8,844 bases of DNA, taken from contig JAHIPW010000171.1 in assembly GCA_018903055.1 (NCBI GenBank), positions 1 to 8,844 of the forward strand, written 5' to 3'. The position numbers and the translations under genes were made by a program. Shown here one piece after another: positions 1-5,935 of this stretch; the stretch's first letter is position 1, and every line of letters starts with the position of its first letter. Origin of the DNA: DRGV01 sp018903055 [NCBI: bacterium] (GTDB taxonomy: Bacteria; UBP18; UBA7526). The notes below the pieces were generated by a model that made no database searches, was not told the origin of the DNA, and saw only the letters and a list, made by a program, of their open reading frames with translations.

Positions 1-1
1 A

Positions 2-568
2 GTAATAACTACAAAAGAGGAGGATTGGCGGAAGAAGTATGCTTCTTTGAGCGAGGAGATGGTTGGTTTAGGGGAGAAGATAGCCGAAAATGAGGGAGCG
101 ATTAGTGCCCTTTTGGTCAGAATAGAGAAGAGTGATGAAAAAGCAGAAAATTTTCGTAATCAAGCCAGTCAGGAATTAGTCACTTTGCAAAAGGGCTTCT
201 CTTCTCAACTAGAGAAGATCCAGAAAGATGTTGAGGAGAATAGCAAAAGAATATCTGAAATATCCCTTTCTTTGAACGAGATGAAAGATTTAACCAAGAC
301 GCTTAACGAAAAGTACGAGAGTAAATTAACCGCAATCTTGGATGAGATTAAGAAAGAGAATGAAAGGTTAATTAAGGAGATAGAAAGAGTAAAGAAAGGT
401 TCTACTCCCCAATTTCATATAGTAAAGGAAGGGGAGACCATCTCAGCCATTGCCAGTCTATATAAGGTTTCTCCGGAAGAGATTCTTAAAGTTAATCACA
501 TCTCTAATCCGAATAAGATATCTGTTGGCCAGAGATTGATTATTCCCGGAAAAGGGGAAGGGGGGTGA
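2..568 (+). CDS. Coiled-coil protein with C-terminal LysM domain (5' partial)
   Basis: The reading frame is open from the left edge, so the true start probably lies upstream. A TTG at 47 and an ATG at 59 are in frame but have no well-spaced ribosome-binding site, and the residues before them (KEEDWRKKYASLSEEM) continue the same charged helical character. About 135 residues of Lys/Glu-rich heptad-like sequence, probably coiled coil, lead into one LysM domain (about nt 413-547) beginning FHIVKEGETISAIA and ending VGQRLIIP. LysM domains bind GlcNAc-containing glycans, mainly peptidoglycan. The gene ends 21 nt before tolQ. Position and coiled coil recall CpoB/YbgF of Tol-Pal operons, but the TPR domain of that family is replaced by LysM, so I do not give that name. 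I infer a periplasmic or envelope protein that anchors to the wall; a signal peptide, if any, lies outside the window. Confidence 0.8.
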   Translation, partial: VITTKEEDWRKKYASLSEEMVGLGEKIAENEGAISALLVRIEKSDEKAENFRNQASQELVTLQKGFSSQLEKIQKDVEENSKRISEISLSLNEMKDLTKTLNEKYESKLTAILDEIKKENERLIKEIERVKKGSTPQFHIVKEGETISAIASLYKVSPEEILKVNHISNPNKISVGQRLIIPGKGEGG

Positions 569-589
569 AAAGGAGAAAAAGGAGGCGCT

Positions 590-1027
590 ATGGAGATTCG
601 CTGGCTCCTTTCCCTTAATTTAATAGGTTGGTTTAGTAGAGGTATACTCATTATCCTCTTTATCCTCTCCTTTATTTCCTGGAAGATTATCTTCCAGAAA
701 CTATTTCACTTTCACCACATAAGAAGAGTGGCCAGAAAAAAACGAGTAAGCGATGGAGAACTCTTATCGTTAGAGAAAGGGCTACCACTTCTGGCTACCA
801 TAACCGCTCTTAGTCCCTTTTTGGGTCTTTTAGGAACGGTCTGGGGAATTCTTCTTATCTTTTCCCGTCTCCATTGGAATGTAGGCGGAGGACTGGAAGT
901 TATTGCTCCCGGAATAGCCCAGGCTCTTTTGACCACGGTTGCTGGATTATTGGTAGCGATTCCGGCCCTTTTCTTTTATAACTATTTTTCTACCGTTCTT
1001 CATTTCTTATCTCTGGAGAGAGAGTGA
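590..1027 (+). CDS. tolQ: Compact TolQ/ExbB-type proton channel subunit
   Basis: Inner-membrane motor subunit of the MotA/TolQ/ExbB family, expected to work with TolR in proton-driven energy transfer to the outer membrane. Three membrane segments are visible: about residues 17-38, 66-91 and 104-130. The family signature is clear: LEKGLPLLATITALSPFLGLLGTVWG, then APGIAQALLTTVAGLLVAIPA. T83 and T116 fall at the conserved pore threonines. The protein is 145 residues, against roughly 210-240 in the family. The missing part is the cytoplasmic domain between segments 1 and 2, reduced here to about 27 residues. The residue after PGIA is Gln (Q111), where the family usually has Glu. A strong GGAGG at 581-585 with 4-nt spacing fixes the ATG. 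The stop overlaps the tolR start (GTGA). TolQ versus ExbB cannot be decided from this sequence alone; tolB nearby favours TolQ. Confidence 0.9.
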   Translation: MEIRWLLSLNLIGWFSRGILIILFILSFISWKIIFQKLFHFHHIRRVARKKRVSDGELLSLEKGLPLLATITALSPFLGLLGTVWGILLIFSRLHWNVGGGLEVIAPGIAQALLTTVAGLLVAIPALFFYNYFSTVLHFLSLERE

Positions 1028-1428
1028 AGAAGCATAGAACGATTTCCTTCCCCCTAAGCGAGATTAATATTACCGCACTGGTGGATATTGCTCTTACCCT
1101 CTTGATTATCTTTGTAATCATCTCGCCTTTTATTAGCCAGGGTCTATCCCTTAATTTGCCCAAGGCAAGCGGGGAGAGTTTTCCCCTTAAGGAGAGAACG
1201 ATTATTGAGATTGACCAAAAGGGAAATATCTATTTAAGAGGGGTTCCCTTATCAATCTCTCAGATAAAAAAGAGGCTTTCTGCTCTTTACCTTCAGGAAC
1301 CTACGGCCGAGATAATTATTCGGGCAGACAAAGGTGTTCGTTATGAAAAAGTAATAGAAGTGATCGATGTCAGCCGGGAATCTGGCTTTTCTTCCATAGG
1401 ACTGGCCACTCTGCCTAAAGAGAAATAG
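1024..1428 (+). CDS. tolR: TolR/ExbD-type motor subunit
   Basis: A 134-residue single-pass inner-membrane protein of the ExbD/TolR family. The N-terminus (SEINITALVDIALTLLIIFVII) holds the family signature, with the proton-carrying aspartate at D21 at the start of the only membrane helix (about residues 18-38). A periplasmic domain of ExbD type follows (IIEIDQKGNIYLRG, then EIIIRADKGVRYEKVIEVID, then GFSSIGLAT). Length is normal for the family. The start is GTG at 1024, overlapping the tolQ stop by 4 nt, which implies translational coupling and a fixed subunit ratio. The next gene begins 6 nt after the stop. I infer that it forms the rotating core inside the TolQ pentamer. The neighbouring tolB supports TolR over ExbD, though the two are hard to separate by sequence. 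Confidence 0.92.
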   Translation: MKKHRTISFPLSEINITALVDIALTLLIIFVIISPFISQGLSLNLPKASGESFPLKERTIIEIDQKGNIYLRGVPLSISQIKKRLSALYLQEPTAEIIIRADKGVRYEKVIEVIDVSRESGFSSIGLATLPKEK

Positions 1429-1434
1429 TAAAAA

Positions 1435-2121
1435 ATGAGAAGTCTTACCCTTTCCTTTTCTCTCCATCTTTTAGCCGGTCTTTTACTCTTCTTTTCACCC
1501 TGGGCAAGACCTCATTTACCAGAGAAGATAAGGCCGGTCTTTTTAATTTCTCTGGGAAGGGCATCATCTCCCCTAGATACTTCTTTGTCCAAAAAGAGAG
1601 AAGAGAAGAGTAAAGTTTTAGAGAAGAAAGTACCTCCGATTGAAGAAGAGAAGGGTATAGAGATAATCCTGGGGAAAAGGGTTGAGGAGAGATTAAAGGA
1701 GATTGAGGCCAAGGGTCAAAAGTTAGAATATAGAGAAGAGAAGACAGAAAAAGAAGTAACTAAAGAGAGTCTCTCTTTAGAAGAGGCATCTGCCAGAATC
1801 TCCGAAGCAGGAGTCGAGGCTACAGTAATTTCCGAAGCCGGGTTTGTCTTTGGTTGGTATTTTACCCTTTTAGAGAAGAGGATTACAGAAGCTTGGCAAC
1901 CGCCCGCCGGCTCTTTAAGTACCGATAAAGAGGTTATCTTATCCTTTTCTCTCACCAGAGAGGGAAAGGTGAAGAATATCTTGATTAAGAAGAGTTCGGA
2001 CTTTCCCAGTTTTGACCACTCAGCCTTTAGGGCTATCGAAGATATAGTAGATTTGCCTCCTTTGCCTTCTATTTGGGATAAGGAAGAACTGCAGATAATC
2101 GTGACATTTAAAGCTCTTTAG
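1435..2121 (+). CDS. TonB/TolA-like periplasm-spanning protein
   Basis: This is the expected third motor partner, linking the TolQR complex to the outer membrane. A short cytoplasmic tip and one membrane helix (about residues 4-22, SLTLSFSLHLLAGLLLFF) contain S7-x3-H11, the same spacing as the Ser/His pair in the TonB helix (SHLS motif in TonB/TolA). A Lys/Glu-rich central stretch (about 50-125) fits an extended or helical rod. Residues about 140-228 resemble a TonB C-terminal domain: a helix with ITEAWQPP, then VILSFSLTREGKVKNILIKKSSDFPSFDHSAFRAIEDI, and a final strand ELQIIVTFKAL. At 228 residues it is nearer TonB (about 240) than E. coli TolA (about 420). Position between tolR and tolB argues for a TolA role, while the C-terminal pattern is TonB-like, so I leave the symbol empty. 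The ribosome-binding site is weak; coupling to tolR, 6 nt upstream, is likely. Confidence 0.85.
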   Translation: MRSLTLSFSLHLLAGLLLFFSPWARPHLPEKIRPVFLISLGRASSPLDTSLSKKREEKSKVLEKKVPPIEEEKGIEIILGKRVEERLKEIEAKGQKLEYREEKTEKEVTKESLSLEEASARISEAGVEATVISEAGFVFGWYFTLLEKRITEAWQPPAGSLSTDKEVILSFSLTREGKVKNILIKKSSDFPSFDHSAFRAIEDIVDLPPLPSIWDKEELQIIVTFKAL

Positions 2122-2130
2122 GAATATAAG

Positions 2131-3351
2131 ATGAAAAATCAGATGTCACTAAAGCAAAGTTTTCCTTTTATCATTGGGATTTGTTCATTGGTTATCGGGA
2201 TTTGCGTTTTATACCCTGGTGCACTTTTTTGCCAGGAGGTCTACTTAGAAGTTACTAAAGAGGTAGCGCCAAAGATCAGGATAAATATTTCTTTAGAGGG
2301 AAAAGAGGTTACTCAAGTTCTTGCTTCAGATTTGGAAAGGAGCGGTTATTTTAAGCTTACTTCCCAGGAAGAAGCAGAGATTATCTTAAAAGGGGAATGT
2401 CAGCAGATAAAAGAGGAGATAGTTGCCGAAGTAAGCCTCTTCTCTATTAACCAAACCTCTCCCTTTTATCTCCTAAAAGGAAGGGATGGGGATGAACGGA
2501 GGCTAGCTCACAGGTTGGCTAATCAAGTAGTGGAAAGGCTTACCGGTAAAAAGGGAATAGCGCTTAGCAAAATTGTAGCTAATTACCAGACGGAAAAAAG
2601 GAAAGAGATTGTACTTTTCGATTATGATGGAGCAAATGAAAGGTTGATTACTACTGACTACAGTTTGAACCTTTTCCCCAGATTTTCACCGGACAATGCT
2701 TCTCTCCTCTATACCAGTTATCTGCGCTACTGGCCAGAGGTTATCTTACATCATCTTAATACCGGCAAAAGGGAGATTGTTGCTTCCTACCCCGGTTTAA
2801 ATAGTGCCTCTTCCTTCAGTCTAGACGGGAAGCATATTCTTCTTACTTTAAGCAAGGACGGCAATCCAGAAATATATCTTTTAATTTTAGCTAACCGCAA
2901 ATTGGAAAGGTTAACCAGAAATCAAGCCATTGATACTTCCTCTATCTTTCTACCTGACGGTAACAGTATTATCTTTGTCTCTGATCGCTCAGGTTCCCCA
3001 CAGATTTACCGACTCAACCTAAAAGATAATTCCTTAAAAAGAATGACCTTTGAAGGTTCTTATAATACCTCTCCCGCCATCTCTCCTTCCGGAGATTATC
3101 TTGCCTATGCTTCACGAGTAAGTAATCAGATAGAAATCTTTCTCTTGGAGATGAAGAGTGGCGATAGTTTCTGTCTGACTTCGGGTCCGGGAAATAAAGA
3201 GGACCCATCCTTTGCTCCTGACGGTCGTCACCTGGTCTTTACGCTAACCAAAGACTATTCTTCTAACCTTTATATGCTTGACATTTTTAGTAGAGAAATT
3301 TATCCTATCACTACTAAAGGAGGTTATAGTAGCCCTAATTGGAGCAAATAA
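2131..3351 (+). CDS. tolB: TolB periplasmic beta-propeller protein
   Basis: Periplasmic component of the Tol-Pal system, which in known systems binds Pal and TolA and supports outer-membrane constriction at division. The 406-residue length matches TolB (about 430). A signal peptide (about residues 1-35) has the hydrophobic core FPFIIGICSLVIGICVL. The N-terminal domain (about 37-150) has IRINISLEGKEVTQVLASDLERSGYF, typical of TolB. Residues about 165-406 form the propeller, with WD40-like/PD40 repeats visible as FPRFSPDNASLLYTS, FSLDGKHILLT, FLPDGNSIIFVSDRSGSPQIY, ISPSGDYLAYAS and FAPDGRHLVFT, ending SPNWSK. It starts 9 nt after the TonB-like gene with AGGA at 2120-2123 as a moderate ribosome-binding site; ATG at 2143 is a less likely alternative. 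A Cys lies near the signal end (ALFCQ), but it does not make a good lipobox. Confidence 0.93.
   Translation: MKNQMSLKQSFPFIIGICSLVIGICVLYPGALFCQEVYLEVTKEVAPKIRINISLEGKEVTQVLASDLERSGYFKLTSQEEAEIILKGECQQIKEEIVAEVSLFSINQTSPFYLLKGRDGDERRLAHRLANQVVERLTGKKGIALSKIVANYQTEKRKEIVLFDYDGANERLITTDYSLNLFPRFSPDNASLLYTSYLRYWPEVILHHLNTGKREIVASYPGLNSASSFSLDGKHILLTLSKDGNPEIYLLILANRKLERLTRNQAIDTSSIFLPDGNSIIFVSDRSGSPQIYRLNLKDNSLKRMTFEGSYNTSPAISPSGDYLAYASRVSNQIEIFLLEMKSGDSFCLTSGPGNKEDPSFAPDGRHLVFTLTKDYSSNLYMLDIFSREIYPITTKGGYSSPNWSK
2168..2204 (+). repeat. Degenerate direct repeat in the TolB signal-peptide region
   Basis: TTATCATTGGGATTTG (2168-2183) is followed by TTATCGGGATTTG (2192-2204), the same word with a 3-base in-frame gap, 24 nt apart. 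The repeat encodes the doubled peptide IIGIC/VIGIC in the hydrophobic core of the signal peptide. The pattern is directly visible. That it derives from a spreading repeat family, and not from chance codon use for hydrophobic residues, is inference. Confidence 0.5.
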
Positions 3352-3372
3352 ATACCGCTTATGTCGGATTTT

Positions 3373-3404
3373 TTGCAAAACCAGATGTTCTGATAATCTA
3401 TAAT
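3373..3404 (+). promoter_or_regulatory. Candidate sigma70-type promoter upstream of ftsL
   Basis: A perfect -10 hexamer TATAAT lies at 3399-3404, with GATAAT just before it at 3392-3397. The best -35-like word is TTGCAA at 3373-3378, giving a 20-nt spacer, longer than the usual 16-18, so the -35 is weak. Transcription would start near 3411, at the edge of the repeat element. This is the largest gene gap between the tol genes and ftsL and the natural place for a dcw promoter. Confidence 0.35.
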
Positions 3405-3430
3405 TTCACTGTTCACTCCCGAGCGAGATC

Positions 3431-3470
3431 CTTCGCTATACTCAGGATCGCCCAGTCCTGAGGAGCGAAG
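3431..3470 (+). other. Two-part hairpin in the ftsL leader
   Basis: CTTCGCT (3431-3437) pairs with AGCGAAG (3464-3470), and CTCAGGA (3441-3447) pairs with TCCTGAG (3456-3462), closing an 8-nt loop. A small internal loop (ATA opposite G) separates the two perfect 7-bp stems. No U-run follows, so it is not an intrinsic terminator. It ends about 13 nt before the ftsL ribosome-binding site, so RNA folding could affect ftsL translation. Confidence 0.65.
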
Positions 3471-3482
3471 CGACGAAGGGCG

Positions 3483-3491
3483 AAGCGAGGG
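3483..3491 (+). promoter_or_regulatory. Repeat-derived ribosome-binding site of ftsL
   Basis: AAGCGAGGG lies exactly 4 nt before the ATG at 3496. GAGG can pair with the CCUC of the 16S anti-Shine-Dalgarno. The word is the 3' end of the leader repeat. The same word with the same spacing precedes the next two genes. Confidence 0.65.
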
Positions 3492-3495
3492 TAAT

Positions 3496-3870
3496 ATGGG
3501 AAGGATATTACAGAGGGGCTATTACGAGATTCCCGGTCTTTCCCAGAAGAAGAGGGTAAGATTTAGGATTAAAGGGCTCCTCATATATCTTGGCCACACC
3601 TTACTCATCGTATCCCTCATCTTCTTCTATCTCTGGCAGCACCTCCGGATTAAAGAGCTCGGTTATGAATTGGGGAAGAAAGAGAAAGAGAGAAAGGCCC
3701 TAATGGATAGGAATCGAGAAATAGAGATTAAAGTTTCGCGCCTAAGATCTCTGGGAAGGATAGAAGAGATCGCTCGATCTCGTCTGGGTCTTGAATTATC
3801 AAAGGAGGGCGAGATCATTCTCTTGGATATCACTCCTCTTAGGGAAAAACAGGGAGAAGTGAGAAAGTGA
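3496..3870 (+). CDS. ftsL: FtsL-like divisome protein
   Basis: A 124-residue single-pass membrane protein immediately upstream of a class B penicillin-binding protein, the usual place of ftsL. A basic cytoplasmic N-terminus (about 1-28) is followed by one membrane helix (about 29-47, LLIYLGHTLLIVSLIFFYLW). A periplasmic coiled coil (about 50-85, IKELGYELGKKEKERKALMDRNREIEIKVSRLRS) comes next, then the short FtsL/DivIC-like tail IEEIARSRLGLELSKEGEIILLDI. FtsL forms a complex with FtsB and FtsQ that activates septal wall synthesis by FtsW-FtsI. FtsL sequences are poorly conserved, so the call rests on architecture and position. The ATG is set by AAGCGAGGG 4 nt upstream. The last residues (GEVRK) and the stop lie in a GTGAGAAA-type repeat, so the extreme C-terminus may be repeat-derived. 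Confidence 0.82.
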   Translation: MGRILQRGYYEIPGLSQKKRVRFRIKGLLIYLGHTLLIVSLIFFYLWQHLRIKELGYELGKKEKERKALMDRNREIEIKVSRLRSLGRIEEIARSRLGLELSKEGEIILLDITPLREKQGEVRK

Positions 3871-3883
3871 AAAAGTGAGAAAG
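3857..3883 (+). repeat. Short direct repeat across the ftsL stop codon
   Basis: The 11-mer AAGTGAGAAAG occurs at 3857-3867 and 3873-3883 (16-nt period), with a third degenerate GTGA-type unit between. The ftsL stop (3868-3870) falls between the copies, and the second copy runs into the AAGCGAGGG ribosome-binding site of the next gene. Confidence 0.65.
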
Positions 3884-3889
3884 CGAGGG
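3881..3889 (+). promoter_or_regulatory. Repeat-derived ribosome-binding site of ftsI
   Basis: AAGCGAGGG again lies 4 nt before the ATG (3894), inside the GTGAGAAAG-type repeat that spans the 23-nt gap after ftsL. It is identical in word and spacing to the sites before ftsL and murE. Confidence 0.65.
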
Positions 3890-3893
3890 TAGA

Positions 3894-5849
3894 ATGTTTG
3901 AAAAGGGCCAGAGAATTCGGGCCAGTCTGATCTTCTTCTTTCTCTTTGCCTTTCTTCTTACTTTAACTATTCGCCTTGCCTATCTCCAGATAGTTAGATC
4001 ACCGGAACTACAAGGGAAGGCCCAGAACCGATGGAAGCCCATCAAGATCGAGCCCCAGCGAGGGATAATCTATGATAGGAGGATGCGCAAGTTAGCAATA
4101 AGTCTTTCCTTAAATTCTCTCTATGCTCGCCCGAAAGAAATAGAAAATAAAGAGAAAATAGCAGAAAAACTCTCCTTAATTTTGAAGAAGAATCCCTCCC
4201 CAATCTTAGAGAAACTTAATAGAGAGAAAAACTTTGTCTGGCTGGCGAGGAAGATACCGAAAGATTTGGCAGAAGAGATTAAAGGGCTTAACATCGAGGG
4301 AATTGGCTTAACAGAAGAGAGTAAACGCCTCTATCCCAAAGGATCTTTCGCCTGTCACCTGTTGGGTTTTGCCGGACTTGATGACCAGGGCCTGGAAGGA
4401 ATAGAGCTTCTCTATAATCAGTATATTAAGGGGACACCGGGCTGGATCTTGAGTACCCGCGATGCTCGGGGAAGGAGTGTCTTATCCGGAGAGTATCGCT
4501 TCTATCCTCCCTCTGGCGGCTATGATATTATTCTCACCATAGACGAGTCCATCCAGCATATTGCGGAGAGGGAACTGGAGAAGGTCTATAAGGAACAAGG
4601 AGCAAGGAGTGCCACCATCATCGTCATGGATCCCAAGACGGGTGAGGTGCTGGCCCTGGCCAATCAGCCCTCCTACGACCTCAATAGATTTGAGGACTAT
4701 CCCTCTTATATATGGCGCAACCAGGCAGTAACTGATCTCTTTGAGCCTGGCTCGTCATTAAAGATCGTTACTGCTGCCGCTGCCCTGGCAGAGGATGTGG
4801 TAAAATATGAAGATAGGTTCTACTGTGAGAACGGCGTCCTGCGCGTCTCTAAAGACCATGTGGTCCACGACATCAATAAGTATGAGTGGCTTACTTTTTC
4901 GGAAGTGATAGAGAAATCCTCCAATATAGGAACCATTAAGCTTGGTCAGAGGCTGGGCCCTTTAAAGCTCTATGAATACCTGCGTTCCTTTGGTTTCGGC
5001 TCCCTGACGGGAGTCGACCTTCCGGGGGAAGTGAGGGGAATTTTGAGGAAACCAAGGGAATGGTCAGACCTCTCTATGGCTGCCTTACCCATCGGCCAGG
5101 AGATCTCGGTCACCGCTATTCAGCTCGCTACTGCTGCCAGCGCCATAGCCAATGGGGGTGTCTTGGTGAGACCCCGGGTAGTAAAGGCCGTTGTCTCCAA
5201 GGAGGGTAGGGTAGTAAAGGAGTTTGAGCCCACCTCTATTCGGCGAGTCATCTCCCAGGAGACGGCCTATAGGCTCACCGATATCCTCAAAGGGGTGACA
5301 CTTAAGGGTACGGGCACCAGGGCCCAGGTTCCGGGTTATGAAGTAGCAGGAAAGACGGGCACCGCCCAGAAGATAGACCCTAAAACCAAGAAGTATAGCC
5401 AGGATAAGACGACGGCCACCTTCCTCGGCTGGGTTCCAGCCGATGATCCCAGGATTCTCATTTTGGTAGTGGTCGATGAGCCGAAGGGCCTCCCCTATGA
5501 AGGAAGAATGGTTCGCTATGGAGGTCTGATTGCTGCTCCAGTCTTCAAGGAAGTGGCCCAGAGGACCCTTCGCTACCTGAACGTCCCTCCCGGGAAGAGT
5601 CCTACGGGGGAGATTATAAGGGTGAGCCTCTCTGATATGGATCTAAGAGTACAAGAGATCGAGATTGAAAGCAGAGAAAAGATGCCGGACCTAAATGAAA
5701 AGAGTATGAGAGAAACATTTCGCATCTTGAGTAATTATGATCTGAAGCCAAACTTCATTGGCAGCGGTCAAGTGATGAGACATGACCCACCACCCGAGAG
5801 TCCTTTAGAAGGAATCAAGGAGTGTACCGTCTGGTTTGCATCCCGGTAG
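3894..5849 (+). CDS. ftsI: Class B penicillin-binding protein with PASTA domain (FtsI/PBP3 type)
   Basis: Septal peptidoglycan transpeptidase that cross-links stem peptides at the division site, acting with FtsW. It has 651 residues. A membrane anchor (about 11-31, ASLIFFFLFAFLLTLTIRLAY) is followed by the class B dimerisation region with PQRGIIYDRRMRKLA, then the transpeptidase domain (about 235-555). All three penicillin-binding motifs are intact: S287-S-L-K290 (nucleophile S287, in FEPGSSLK), S342-S-N344 and K487-T-G489 (in AGKTGTAQ). A single C-terminal PASTA domain (about 596-651, MPDLNEKSMRETFRILSNYDL) is present; classical proteobacterial FtsI lacks it, while SpoVD-like and many other phyla's FtsI proteins have it. 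Location between ftsL and murE supports FtsI over an elongation PBP2. The base composition of the PASTA end is AT-richer than the catalytic core. Confidence 0.93.
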   Translation: MFEKGQRIRASLIFFFLFAFLLTLTIRLAYLQIVRSPELQGKAQNRWKPIKIEPQRGIIYDRRMRKLAISLSLNSLYARPKEIENKEKIAEKLSLILKKNPSPILEKLNREKNFVWLARKIPKDLAEEIKGLNIEGIGLTEESKRLYPKGSFACHLLGFAGLDDQGLEGIELLYNQYIKGTPGWILSTRDARGRSVLSGEYRFYPPSGGYDIILTIDESIQHIAERELEKVYKEQGARSATIIVMDPKTGEVLALANQPSYDLNRFEDYPSYIWRNQAVTDLFEPGSSLKIVTAAAALAEDVVKYEDRFYCENGVLRVSKDHVVHDINKYEWLTFSEVIEKSSNIGTIKLGQRLGPLKLYEYLRSFGFGSLTGVDLPGEVRGILRKPREWSDLSMAALPIGQEISVTAIQLATAASAIANGGVLVRPRVVKAVVSKEGRVVKEFEPTSIRRVISQETAYRLTDILKGVTLKGTGTRAQVPGYEVAGKTGTAQKIDPKTKKYSQDKTTATFLGWVPADDPRILILVVVDEPKGLPYEGRMVRYGGLIAAPVFKEVAQRTLRYLNVPPGKSPTGEIIRVSLSDMDLRVQEIEIESREKMPDLNEKSMRETFRILSNYDLKPNFIGSGQVMRHDPPPESPLEGIKECTVWFASR

Positions 5850-5882
5850 GGTTAAACACTGAACGGCAAAGTTTGTAGTAAC

Positions 5883-5931
5883 CAGTTTTAACTGTACACT
5901 GTAAACTGTTCACTCCCGAGCGAAGCGAGGG
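5883..5931 (+). repeat. Repeat element in the murE leader
   Basis: The 86-nt gap between ftsI and murE ends in this element. CAGTTT (5883-5888) and AAACTG (5903-5908) form a small inverted repeat around ACTGTACACTGT-type words. The 19-mer ACTGTTCACTCCCGAGCGA (5905-5923), identical to the one before ftsL, follows. AGCGAGGG (5924-5931) comes directly after it, and GCGAAGC lies at 5920-5926. This is the simple form of the element; the ftsL copy has 57 nt inserted. No convincing promoter is visible in this gap. Confidence 0.7.
5923..5931 (+). promoter_or_regulatory. Repeat-derived ribosome-binding site of murE
   Basis: AAGCGAGGG lies 4 nt before the ATG at 5936, the third consecutive gene with this arrangement. 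It is the 3' end of the leader repeat element. Confidence 0.65.
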
Positions 5932-5935
5932 CGAG

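Larger units (their letters stand above)
3408..3491 (+). repeat. Composite repeat element in the ftsL leader
   Basis: The 144-nt gap between tolB and ftsL holds an element that begins with the 19-mer ACTGTTCACTCCCGAGCGA (3408-3426) and ends with AGCGAGGG (3484-3491). The murE leader has the same 19-mer followed directly by AGCGAGGG. Relative to it, this copy carries an extra 57 nt (3427-3483), flanked by GCGA at 3423-3426 and 3480-3483. The insert contains a hairpin and two copies of GCGAAGC (3465-3471 and 3480-3486, the second running past the insert edge). The rest of the gap (3352-3407) holds only the candidate promoter. Confidence 0.75.

Noticed and set aside
47-61. TTG at 47 or ATG at 59 as the start of the LysM protein
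   Set aside because: The frame is open to the left edge with the same helical, charged character, and neither codon has a well-spaced ribosome-binding site. A 5'-truncated gene is the simpler reading, though not proven.
590-1027. Frameshifted or truncated tolQ
   Set aside because: The frame is intact from a strong ribosome-binding site to a stop that overlaps tolR, and all three membrane segments are present. The short length looks like a true internal deletion.
2221-2237. Lipoprotein lipobox at the end of the TolB signal peptide (ALFC)
   Set aside because: Phe at the position before Cys does not fit the usual small residue, and TolB is normally a soluble periplasmic protein.
3353-3375. Possible terminator after tolB (CCG...CGG followed by six T)
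   Set aside because: The stem would be only 3 bp with a 7-nt loop, too weak to call.
3408-3491. CRISPR array or riboswitch in the repeat-rich gaps
   Set aside because: Repeats are few, of unequal spacing and palindromic, without regular spacers or cas genes. I recognise no known riboswitch core.
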